Shown here in pieces: positions 46,219 to 57,041 of a DNA stretch of 64,000 nucleotides. The position numbers were made by a program, and so were the translations under genes. Below the pieces are notes generated by a model that did not search any database, was not told the origin of the DNA, and worked only from the letters and a program-made list of their open reading frames with translations. Source of the DNA: Letharia columbiana (Eukaryota; Ascomycota; Lecanoromycetes; Lecanorales; Parmeliaceae); assembly GCF_014066305.1 (NCBI RefSeq), contig NW_023501095.1:55001-119000 (forward strand), read 5' to 3'. The stretch's first letter is position 1; every line of letters begins with the position of its first letter.

Positions 46219-48448
46219 TATACATATAGCGTACGTACGTACATAAACAGAGCGCGCAAATGAAACGCTATCCAAAACACCACCACCCAATTGACCCCAA
46301 ATTTCTCGAGACCGCTCCCTCCCCCCCAGCTCAACCCGCTCCCTCCAAAGCGCCTCCTTCCCATACCCCCAGCCGCACCCTCTCCCTCCAGCCCGAACCC
46401 ACTCCACTCCACTCCACTTCACGTCCCCGGCACACCGAAACGACGATCGAACTCCGACGCCAGCACACGAGACGGACCGGGAAGTCGGGACGGGATACAG
46501 ACGGGAAAGGAACCCGACGAAGTGCCGATAGATATCTCGTGGTTCGATCGGTCAACGCTTGCAAAAAGGAAAAAAGCCCGACGGCGCGGACGAGAACAAG
46601 CGACAACGGTCCTCTGCCACGGAGCGGTCTTCAAGCGACGGCGACGGGCGGGGTAGATGGAGGAGGGGGAGGGGGAGGGGGAGGGGGAGGGTAGTTTTGC
46701 TTCCCGAGAGGTGGGAACGGGGGAGGGGGTTGGGGGGGAGGGATTGAAGCCAGGCGATGCGTTCTACCTACATACCCACATACCCGCGTTCGTCTCTCGA
46801 GCGAGGATTTAAGAGTTCTTTTCCTTGCGGTTGATGGGTTCAATGATGCGGTTGGAAGCAGTCGCCGAATGCACATTGGGTGTTTGATGATTGATGGGGT
46901 GAACGCTATGACGGCGGTCGATTGCCAGCTAGCTACATTGGTGCGCTCACTGTCTGAAGACCCAGCCCGTCGTCATCATCATCATTTTGCGCCCTCCGTT
47001 CATTCACACAGTCCTATTCCCTCCTTCTGCAGGCAGCAGAGGTCACCTGCTCTTTCTGCCTCGGCCGTGATACTTGCCACTGCCGCCACCGGCTCAGAAG
47101 CCCGTCGGGCTATACAGCTGACTGGCCAAAAGGGAAAAAAAGGGCAGATCGATAGGCGATACAGGCGCATGACTTTAACAAACAGCGAGTCCCAAGTCTC
47201 GGGGCGGTGGTCGATCCAATTGTGGGGAGAGGATGCCATGCAAGGGGTAGCCATTGTGACTGGAAGATAATCGGATTAGTGGAACGTGAGCCAGCCAAGA
47301 GCTGATGGCGATGGGAAGTACGCTTATGTTGATATGATTGCGGTCCCGAGCGGTGTAACGACATATCTGATGCCTAAGCCAGTCAAGATGCAAAAGTCGA
47401 GGTTCCTCGCGTATTACCCCATGGCTCAAGCTCAAAGTCGACCGTATCAGGGTCCTTTGGTGGATAACCTCTGACAGCGAGAGCGATTACACCGTAAAGA
47501 ACTGTCAAGGTTAGCCCCTCTAATAAATTTCGTTTTCAACGAAGATAATCTCCAAGTCAGGAATTGACCGCTTCACAACAGTTTGATTTACCGCCCGCCG
47601 TTGAATATCTCAGGCTTATGATGGCGAAAAAAATGCATGCGACTCCGAATCGATCGAATGAAAGTGTCATTTTTTGGATCTCCGAGCATCCAATCTCTGA
47701 GAAATGTGCAAGGTAACACTAACAGCAGGAGTAGCTGGGCGCTGCTGCTGATGCTGATCGCAAAGCTCCGCAGCATCTGATCACGGCAAGCTAGCGTTAT
47801 AGCATAAGGGTTATAGCCTCCCTATTTATTAGCAAAAGGACAAAACCAAGGAATACCCTCGAGAGACCAAAGCTCGACTGACTAAGATTGTCGACACTGT
47901 TGCAAACAGGGGTTGTACTGAAGCCTACGAGCATCGTATCAACAGCCACCATCAACACCAGCGCAACGCGGGAAACAGATGCAAGCGGCGCCTTTTCGCC
48001 GGTGTGAGCGACAGTGCCGCTGACAGAGGCTGCCAGACGAAGGCCGAGTCGAGCGACACCGCTTTCTCTGTCGACTCTGCGGTTCCCGATCCTCCATTTT
48101 CGCGCTTGTTGGTTAGGTCTGAGGATATGTCGCTTTCGTTCATGCCAACAGCAGGGGGGAGCAAGGCTTGTAGGGGTTGAAGAAAGGGTCAAGCATGTCA
48201 ATGTTTCCCCTACTTACGGTCGTTGAGATCAAGAGATCTAAGCGACATACATTAGCTGCTGGCGGGCCGAAGTGGATCGTCGGATGCTGCACCCCCAAGA
48301 TCTATCCGGGATTGCGTCACACTGCTTGCATAATCCCCTGCATTATACTCATATTCCTTCCGCAACGACGTCGGTCCATCTCCAATTTATCTTCAGTCTT
48401 GCCTATAATTGATCACAGAACAGCTTCCTAGCCCACATCTATATAACA
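46219..48448. other. Intergenic region with GA/G-rich microsatellite, no confident gene
   Basis: 2.2 kb. A GAGGGG-type repeat lies at about 46649-46700. ORFs of 60-144 codons occur on both strands at 46260-46900 and 47000-47450, but they are Ser/Arg/Gly-rich, overlap one another and have no domain. The sequence before 48449 is the promoter of the aldo-keto reductase. Confidence 0.45.
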
Positions 48449-49711
48449 ATGGCACCATCGCTTCCTACAAGACAGCTTGGCAAGAATGGTAAGGTCCCTC
48501 TCCGAGCGATTTTCCTCCAATTTGTACCCTCTTCGGAGTCTTTAAACATGATGTGGGAGTAATACGTCAGCTGTTCTGGTTTAAAGCTCCTCCGACATGT
48601 GCTGTAGCTTGAATCTCATCTTGATTTTGTGATGCTGACTCCGAAATTATAAAGGTCCTCAAGTCACCGCACTCGGCTTCGGCGCCATGGGTCTGTCTGC
48701 CTTTTACGGCAAGCCTGAGTCCGATGAGGACCGCTTCAAGATCCTTGACAAAGCGTACGACATGGGCGAGACATTTTGGGACTCAGCGGACGTTTATATG
48801 GACAATGAGGACTTGATTGGCAAGTGGTTCAAACGGACCGGTAAGAGGGACGATATCTTTTTGGCCACCAAGTTCGCCAACACCATGAAGGATGGGAGCA
48901 TGACGGTCAGAAGTGACCCTGAGTATGTGAAAGAGGCGTGCGAGAAGAGTCTGAAGCGCTTGGGCATCCCCACCATTGATCTTTACTACTGCCATCGCTT
49001 GGACCGAAAGACACCGGTGGAGAAGACTGTCGAGGCCATGGCTCAATTGAAGAAGTATGATTGTTGAAGTCCATTGTTTGGACCGACTCGTCGCAACACT
49101 CCAAGCGCACATGCTAACAAGTCTGCAGAGAGGGCAAGATCAAGTATCTTGGCTTGTCTGAAGTCTCGTCTGCCTCGCTCCGCCGTGCCCACGCCGTCCA
49201 CCCCATCTCCGCAGTACAAATCGAGTACTCCCCCTTCACCACCGATATCGAGTCCCCAGACATCGCTCTTCTAAAAACCTGCCGCGAACTTGGTGTCGCC
49301 ACTGTCGCCTACTCTCCTCTAGGCCGCGGTATGTTGACCGGCGCCTACAAATCACCAGCAGACTTTGAGGAGGGCGACTTCCGGAGTCGCTCGCCCCGCT
49401 TCTCGGAAGAAAACTTCCCCAAAAACTTGAAGTTGGTGGAAGAAATCAAACAGATTGCACAGAAGAAGGGTTGCACGCCGGGGCAGCTCACTTTAGCGTG
49501 GCTGTTAGCACAAGGCGAGGATGTGATTCCCATTCCCGGGACCAAAAAAATCAAATACTTGGAGGAGAATCTAGCAGCTCTCGAAGTCAAGCTTACGTCG
49601 TCTGAGAATGCGGATATCAGGAAAGCAGTCGAAAATGCTGAAGTACACGGACAGAGGTATCCCGAGCAGATGATGGTGACCCTGTTCGCTGACACCCCTG
49701 AGCTAAAGTAG
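48449..49711 (+). CDS. Aldo-keto reductase
   Basis: Predicted 340-aa NAD(P)H-dependent oxidoreductase of the (beta/alpha)8 aldo-keto reductase superfamily, cytosolic. Exons: 48449-48488, 48655-49054, 49129-49711. Catalytic residues are visible: Asp56 and Tyr61 in FWDSADVY, Lys86 in FLATKF, His127 in DLYYCHRLD. Other marks are [46 protein letters not shown] and the cofactor-binding [14 protein letters not shown]. It resembles the AKR13-like group common in fungi and plants that reduces aldehydes and ketones; the substrate is unknown. The first exon is 40 nt. Intron 1 (166 nt) is the longest coding intron of the plus-strand genes and is related to long introns in the TatD and permease genes. 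Confidence 0.93.
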
Positions 49712-50751
49712 ATCCATCTGCTGAATGATCTGGCTACTGCTTTAATCATAGTGGGTCACTGTGTTTGGTGTAATTAGCATGAATATAAATAAAAAATTCG
49801 CACATAATTTGTAAACCGGGTGAGGTCCCGAACTTACCATCCGTTGCCCTTATAGTTGCAAGAAATTGAAAGAGCTTGCTAAAGCTAATGCTGCAAAAGA
49901 AGGTAGATTTGATTAAAGATGTCCAACGTCCATATTGCTACAGCATCTGCCAGACATATCGGGTTTGCGGCGCACAACGGGGCTGTTCCCCATCCAGCGG
50001 CACGTTGCAACGTGCCGGGATCCCAAGTCCGTCTTCCTCATTTAGGACAAATAATGGCAGGATTTCCTTGCTAGATGGTAGCACTAAGTCTGTTTGCTAT
50101 GCACGTATCGTAATTCAATGACTGTTGTCCCGTAACACTCTGACTCGCAGTTATTTTGAAGAACAGGTGAAAACTGCGCGGACTATCAAAGTAGCAATCC
50201 CTTGCAATCTGACAAGCCAGGTGCATCTTCCTTTCCTATGGTCTTGTGCACCGTATTGCAGTGGCCGTTCCCCCATTCAAGCACTCAATCTCCAGGCCGC
50301 TGGTTGTCAGTATGAGCTCAGAGGAGCGCAGCGTACAGGAAGCAGCAGTGTTACACTACATGGGATCAATGCCGAAGGATCTCGGGCTGAAAAATGGCAG
50401 AAGTGAGCACGGGGGAAGGGAAGACTGCCATTGGCGAGAGCTATGAGCTGAGCTTTTTTTGAAAGTTGAGAGGCATCAGATATCTTGCCGCCCAATGGCC
50501 GCGATACCTTCAAGTCGACGCTAGAACCGGAACCGTAGGTTCTTGAGATACCAAGAAGCCATGCTTGAGACGACAGTCTCTTCCTAAGGGTGGGTTTCGA
50601 TGGAACTGGCGAAATCCTGACGACGAGAGTTCTGAGTAGCTAGACTAAGACTAGCGTTAGGGCAAACCGCGCAGCCTCGGCATCTTCCCCAGATTACTCC
50701 TCGTAATCTTAGACACAATGCGTGCCCCAGTCATGATCAACGACGAGCATC
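49712..50751. other. Intergenic region with a 20-bp perfect palindrome
   Basis: 1 kb between two plus-strand genes. It contains the perfect palindrome CGGCACGTTGCAACGTGCCG at 49998-50017. No coding frame is supported. The last few hundred bases are the thiolase promoter. Confidence 0.5.
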
Positions 50752-52242
50752 ATGGGTAAGAAACCAGTCTCGGCAGCCTACGTCTTAGGCGTAGGTCTCA
50801 CCAAGTTCATCAAACCTCGAGGCAAAGGTAGGCTTATCTCCCTCAGCGTCCTTCAGCCTCTCTGAGTCTCTCTGCAGTCGACTACACCGAACTCGGCTTC
50901 GAAGCTGGCATCAAAGCCCTTCTCGACGCCCAAATCAACTATGACGATGTTGAACAAGGTGTTGCCTGCTACTGCTACGGCGATTCGACCTGCGGCCAAC
51001 GCGTCTTCTACCAATTCGGCATGACCCAAATTCCCATCTACAATGTCAACAATAACTGCTCGACCGGCTCGACAGGCCTGCATATGGCGAGGAACATGGT
51101 CAGTCATGGAATGGCGGATTGCGTGATGGTCGTGGGCTTTGAGAAGATGTTTCCGGGGAGTCTGCAGTCTTTCTACAAGGACAGAGAGGATCCGTGTAGG
51201 ACGACGGGGGAGATGATGAGGGTGACGAGGGGGAGGACGGACGCACCGGGGGCGGCGCAGATGTTTGGCAATGCGGGAAGGGAGTACATGGAGAAGTACA
51301 CCTCGTCTCATTTCTCGATACCCGAGGACTCGTCCCAGCTGACAGCTGCCTTTCTCCAGATACGGCGCCAACGCAAGCGACTTTGCCGAAATTGCCCGCA
51401 TAAACCATCTCCACTCAGCCAAGAACCCCTACTCCCAATTTCGTGACGTCTACACCCTCGATCAGATACTTTCTTCACCCACCATCCATTCGCCCCTCAC
51501 AAAACTCCAATGCTGCCCCACCTCCGACGGCGGCGCCTCCGCTATAGTCGTCTCCGAAGACTTTCTCGCCGCTCGTCCCCATCTCCGTTCTCAAGCCATA
51601 CAAATAGCAGGCCAACACCTCGCCACCGACAGACCTGATCTGTTCGACCACTCCGCTATCAATCTGATGGGTTTCGGAATGACACAGCATGCCGCACGCA
51701 CTGCCCTGGCTGAAGCGGAGGTTGATCCGAAAGACGTAAGGGTGTGCGAGTTGCACGATTGTTTCTCAGCGAATGAGATGATCACGCTCGACGCTCTTGG
51801 TCTTTGCGACCCAGGCAAAGCACATGAGATGGTGCGAGCGGGAGACATAACATACGGAGGTCGCTGCGTGGTCAATCCCTCTGGGGGCCTCATATCAAAG
51901 GGCCACCCTCTCGGAGCAAGCGGCATCGCGCAGTGCGCGGAGCTCGTCTGGCAGCTGCGCGGCTGGGCCAACAACCGGCTAGTCGAGAACACCAAGGTCG
52001 CGCTGCAGCACAATCTCGGTCTTGGAGGCGCCGCGGTAGTGACGGTTTACAAGAGGGCGGACGGGAAGACGAATGAGGTCGTGCAAGATCGAGATGTCAA
52101 AAGCAAGACGTGGGTTGGGTACAACCCCGCGGTTGAGGCCAAGGGGTTCACGAAGGCGCAGGTGGATAAAGTGAGGAGTAAGAAATCGAGGAGCGAATGG
52201 GCGTTGCAGGATACGGAGAAGAAGGTCCAGGCGAGATTTTGA
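50752..52242 (+). CDS. SCP2/SCP-x-type thiolase (peroxisomal 3-ketoacyl-CoA thiolase-like)
   Basis: Predicted 458-aa thiolase. Exons: 50752-50827, 50878-51295, 51360-52242. The nucleophilic Cys lies in NVNNNCSTGSTGLHMARN (about residue 86). The remaining active-site blocks are CELHDCFSANEM and NPSGGLISKGHPLGASGIAQ, the form found in sterol-carrier-protein-X thiolases rather than acetoacetyl-CoA thiolases. There is no C-terminal SCP2 lipid-carrier domain, so it is a stand-alone thiolase. The family thiolytically shortens (often branched) 3-ketoacyl-CoA in peroxisomes. The C-terminus is ARF, at best a weak PTS1-like tripeptide, so location is uncertain. Earlier ATGs upstream are out of frame. 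Confidence 0.92.
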
Positions 52243-52687
52243 GATTTTGAGATAATGAGACGACGAAGTCTGAGCGGCCAGAGGGGAAGAATCGGGGTCG
52301 TATTGAATGTTGTTCGGATATGAGACCATGGTATCACGAAATTATGAAGAGTCAGGATACACATCCGAGCAAGCAAAACCAGGGCCAAAAGCCCCGTAAT
52401 ACTGTGAATCTTCAATCAAGCACCCGTTCAGGAGAGCAAGAGTGATGGCTCAAGCCCACCAAACCGTACCGTCCCGGGCTGCATCGAACCTCTAGAGACA
52501 ACCGTCGCAGCGGCATGAATCCACTAGAACGAGTCACCCGACCCCTCTCAACCACATAAACAGCACTCAAGTATCCATTCCGCTCGTAAAACCATCCCCT
52601 CCCCTCCCCTCCCCTCCCAACCAAACCAACCCAAACCAAAACCCCAACGCCCATTTCCCCAACCCCAACGCCCTTCCTTTCCCCCGT

Positions 52688-53145
52688 TTAAACACCCATC
52701 CCCTCCCCGTCCGCCTCGGCCCCCCGGACCGTCTTGCCCGTCTTCTTGATCTTCTCGAGCACGGCGGCAAAGGGGACGGCGTCGGTGTAGACGTCCGCGG
52801 TCTGGGCCTCGAGGTTGACGGCGTAGGAGGCGAGGCCTGTGGGGCTTCGTCAGCGGGAGGGTGGCGGGCGGGAGGTTGTGGGGGTGGGGGTGGGGGTGGG
52901 GGTGGGAAGGACGTGACGTGAACGGACGGACGGACGAACGAACGAACGGCGAGGAAGGAAGGGGGCCAAAGCAGGGAACATAGAATACGCGAGGGCGACG
53001 AGGGAGGCAGGGGAGGGGAGGGAAGGAATGGAAAAAGAGCCCTACCCTCCGTCTTCTTGAGGACGCGCTCGACGGCGCCGGAGCAGCCGCCGCAGGTCAT
53101 GGTGATGTCGAAGTGGTAGTGGTGGGCGGGCTCGGTGGATGCCAT
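52688..53145 (-). CDS. atx1: Atx1-like copper chaperone
   Basis: Predicted 82-aa metallochaperone with one heavy-metal-associated domain. Exons (minus): 53046-53145 and 52688-52836. The Cu(I) site MTCGGC (Cys18, Cys21) starts the first loop of the fold (YHFDITMTCGGCSGAVERVL). Exon 2 supplies LASYAVNLEAQTADVYTDA, then the helix VLEKIKKTGKTV. Atx1 takes Cu(I) in the cytosol and hands it to the Ccc2-type P-type ATPase in the Golgi. The 209-nt intron is unusually long for this window and carries a GGGGGT-type repeat and purine-rich tracts. Size and motif leave little doubt about the family. Confidence 0.93.
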
Positions 53146-54232
53146 GGCTGGTTCGTTCGTTCGTTTGTAGAAAAAGAGGTGGTGGGCACGAGTGCACGGT
53201 GGAGGTGGGATTCGGATGTTGGGGGATTGTGTGTGGTGTCGAAGCTGGCGGGTTGTGTGCGTGTGGGGGAGGGGTTTTCGGGTGGCGTGGGAGGTTTGAC
53301 TTGGTCGCAGGGTTTGTGGGTTTGTGGGGTTGTGCTGGAGGAGGGATATGATGTGATTTGATGTGATGTGATCTGGGTTGGTTTTTGCAGATGTTGACAA
53401 GTGTAAAGTAAAGTAAGTAGAGGGAGGTTACAGCCAGCCGCGGTTACGGTGTCATTGGGAAGGAAAGGGTTTATACTAAGAATAGGTCTATGGCGTGCTT
53501 TGTTCCTACGCCTATTCCAGCAGCAAAATTTCTGTTCCTCCATCTCTTGGCAAGACAATCCGCGAGGAATCGTACGGTCTGGCAAGAGAAGCCAATGAAC
53601 ACTTTCCGCTCCACCAGCCCCCCATCTGATTCGGACAACTACTCTAGAGAATGATTGATGGAATGGGGACTCGAAAGGGGAGCGATGTGCCCCCCCCCCG
53701 CCCTTCTCTGAATTCTTCGAAAGTCCCTTTACCAGCGACGACGACCCATTTGCAATTTATTGCCTCAAGTAAAGCGGAAGAAGTGAACTCCTGCGTATCT
53801 CCTTCACAAGAGTTGAAAGGGGCGAAAGAGGGACGTGATCGCTATTCTATTTTTGATACAGTCTAGGAACGTTTATCAGACCGGATTTGATTGAACTTGG
53901 GCGGAGCGAGCGTGCTCAGTCTGCTGCCCGATCCTCGTTGTACGATACGGGTGCACACGCTTCCCTGGCTCCGTACGATGTCTCTTATTCGGTGGAAGCA
54001 CCGTTACTGGGCTACGGCAGAGCTATCTTATATGACGGCTATCATATACGACTCTTCAAACTCCCCTAGCGCCGGCGATTCAAGCGCTGTCCCTTGTCAT
54101 CGTTAATCGTTTGATGCTCGACCTTCGTCGCGAGGTGAGCTGAAGACGGGTGGATTTATCATGGGTATGCCCTGGGACGCCTTTGCTTAGATACCATCCA
54201 TCTCAGTAATCTACAACATATTTGTTAGTATC
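53146..54232. other. Intergenic region, no gene seen
   Basis: Upstream of the copper chaperone (minus) and 3' of the HET gene. A GGTT/TGTG-rich stretch spans about 53220-53350. Short ORFs are translations of these biased tracts. Confidence 0.45.
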
Positions 54233-56203
54233 TCATTCCAAACAGATCCTCCCCCAATTGCCCTCCTCCACCAGTCCAAAAGCCTCCCCGTACATCAGCC
54301 CATCCACATAGGCCTCCCCAATCAACCGGCTACAACCCTTCCCTTCTCCTGACCGGATAACAAACGGCGTCCACGCATTCCGGATCACACAGATCTGATC
54401 TCCTACCCTCACCCCCTCAGGCCCCAAACCAATCCTTCCATGTTCCGTGGAAAAGTAACGCCGCCCTATACAACCGAAACTCGCAGAGCGGAAGAAGACA
54501 TTTACATCCACTGCCTGGGCGTCAGTGAACGGCTTACCCATCGAACGCGCAATCGCAGGCTGGCGCTCCATCGCGGCGGCGATAGCCAAGCCGACTTTCA
54601 TGAGGACGTACACGTCGCGCTGGTTGCTGGTGCACTTTTTGCCGTTCAGGGTGTTGGCGATAAGAGCGCGCCAATGCGCTTCTGGAACGTCTCTGCTTGA
54701 AGGCGAACAGTATACTCTTTGAGAGAGTTTCAAGCAAGCGTCTTCCCAAACGAGTGTACGAGCTGCTCGGCCGTCGCTGAGGCGGATGTTGGCGGAGTTG
54801 TCCCATTGCCAGCCATTGGGGACGACTTGGACGATTCGATCGAGTGTTACACCGCTGACGCTAAGGAGGTTGTTTACTGTGGACGTTGTGGCGTGAAAGA
54901 GGTTATTGAAGGCGTGAAGGATGCTAGAGGTAGAGGTTAGAAAGGAAGGGTTCAGGCCTGCGTGGTGAATCGGACCACCCTCGCCGTTTAGAGGTTTGTA
55001 TCGGGAGGTAGTCCGCGGACCCGCGAAGTCGGACCACAAGGGTGGGAGACTTGCGCACGGCTGGTTGGGAGACAGCAAAGGGAAGAATTTGACACCGGCA
55101 TTATTTGGCATATCATGCTTTGCTGCTTCGGTGCCGAGCATGGTTGCGGCCCGAGGGCCTGAGAAGTTAGGACACCAGGATGGGAGACCTTCAAGAGGCT
55201 GGTTGGAAGACGCACAACGTAAAATACTGAGAGTGGGGTCATTTGCGATGTCAAACTTTGCTGCTTCGATGTAAACCTCAACGGCCGGTTTAGTCACATC
55301 AACTCTGAGGATTTCTCCGAGAGCATCGGAAGCCAGGCCAAGGAGGCCGTAGACTTTATCGGCGTCTCGGGTGACGGAAAAATCACGGCTTGCTTCTAGG
55401 AGGCTCATGAAGCTGATGCCTCGACCATTAGCTCACCACTCTTTAGAGAGCGATATTCTTTGCACCATAGCCAGGCCTGTGAGAACGGCGAAGAAGTCTG
55501 AATCGGTATCTCTTGTCAAGTCCACCACTGACGCAGATGCCATGCTCGCCGTAAAGTCAACTAACTCATCCATATTCATAATCCTGTTCCCGCACATGAC
55601 CACAACGCTCTCAGCGAGGACTGCTTCTTGGAAAACCCACAACCTAGTGAACCAGGATCGAGAGAGGAGGTCCCGAGTTCCATGCCAAATCTCATCAGAG
55701 CGTTTTGGTAAACCATGCGACATCATCCTGTCGTCATTTAGGCCCAAACGGCCATCGAAACCACGGAGCCTCGGTATGAGTTCAGGTATCGCTTCAAGTG
55801 CCCGATCAACACGGGCGTCACTCTCGCCAAGCCAGACGATAACCTTGATGGCTTTTGTGTAGATGATTTGCATCAATGGAATTTGAGTGTTTTGGTCTAT
55901 AGGACTATCTTGATCGATGCAGATGGCGTCGATCCAGATATAGTTGGATTTGTATTCGAGATGAAGGTATGGTAAGAGCTTTTGAACGTTCGAGGTGACT
56001 GCTAGCAAAGTGTCATCGCAAAGAATGACTTGATCTCGTGATTGGCCATCCCAGCTGTATGATAAAGCATAGAAATTGGGGATGTTGTCTTTCGAGAAAG
56101 TCGACAAACAATAGCGTAATTGGTCTTCATCCCTCAGAACGCGCAGCAGACGGATGGTATTCGAAGCAGAAGGAGAGTAGACAAAGCGGCTGTAGCTCCG
56201 CAT
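54233..56203 (-). pseudogene. HET-domain (heterokaryon incompatibility) protein with an in-frame stop
   Basis: One frame of 657 codons runs from ATG 56203 to the stop at 54233, interrupted by a TGA at 55433-55435. The N-terminal HET domain is clear: NFYALSYSWDG, YIWIDAICIDQDSPIDQNTQ and SWFTRLWVFQEAVLA. After the TGA the family pattern goes on (FMSLLEASRDFSVTRDADKV, YGLLGLA), so the stop sits inside conserved coding sequence. HET proteins trigger cell death when incompatible hyphae fuse; null alleles are common. Splicing of a 48-nt stretch (55384-55431 region) with donor GTGAGC would bypass the stop but delete conserved residues. The C-terminal part contains an internal duplication of 39 aligned residues with a 46-residue period. 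It may be a natural null allele, a sequencing error or a read-through product. Confidence 0.8.
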
Positions 56204-57041
56204 TGGCGTTACGATCTTTGAAAGCACCAAAAATATCAATAATAATCTTTAGGGTTGAGAACGTCGCAAGGTGGTATACGCTAGAAGCTAGGCAGTAGTA
56301 TCCACAAGTCTGTACCTGATGAATAAGGGGGGTTGCAACGTAAGGCAATTCAAGTACCATTTCCGACAACCGGAGGCAGAAGGACGTGACCAATGGCCGG
56401 TAGGAAGGGCGGGTTTCCGGAGCATCACTCCTTGTCACTGCTTAGGAAATTGGCAAGCGCGGAGAACATCTCTGGAGAATCGAGAGCTCTATCGCGGTAT
56501 GGTCATGTAAGCAACTTTCGAGGTAGGTTTGAATTGGAGAATGAGCTCGACTTGTCAGCCATACTTCTGTATCTGGTGGCTTCTAGTGAGCGAGTGTCTC
56601 AAGGGCGCTTGGCCAATGCACAGAGAATGTTGTGTGCTCGGTGAATGGATTGTAATGACCACGTTGAGGAAGCCACCAAAGTCCCAGAGGAGGTCAATTT
56701 TTTTATATCGAAGCTGTTCGTACGTTCGACGATGTTTGTTGGTGCCTGGGGCCTGGTGTGAGAGAGCACGAGGCAGTGAAGTAAGGCATATTCGGTCCTA
56801 TCCCGATGAGAAAGATAGACCCTGCCAAGCCGGCAACGGAGACAGACTGCCGGATCAGTGATGCGGGTATGCTTACGCGAGAGTAACGATGCGTTGACGA
56901 CGACATACACCTGCGCTGTATATATCTTAAGACCGTTTCGTGAATTTGGACCTGACTATAAAAATGACATACCCCAGTTCACCTTGGTCTAACAGAAACT
57001 ACTCTGCCCATTCCTAATAATCTCCCTCCAGCTCCAGGCTA
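56204..57041. other. Intergenic region, no gene seen
   Basis: 0.8 kb upstream of the HET gene and downstream of the next minus-strand gene. Overlapping short ORFs on both strands have no motif. Confidence 0.4.

Noticed and set aside
46260..46876. Several ORFs of 60-144 codons on both strands
   Set aside because: Low-complexity Ser/Arg/Gly content from a GAGGGG repeat, mutually overlapping, no motif.
54233..55408. Two separate genes in the HET region (each side of the TGA)
   Set aside because: Both parts are in the same frame and together follow the HET family pattern, so one interrupted gene is the simpler reading.
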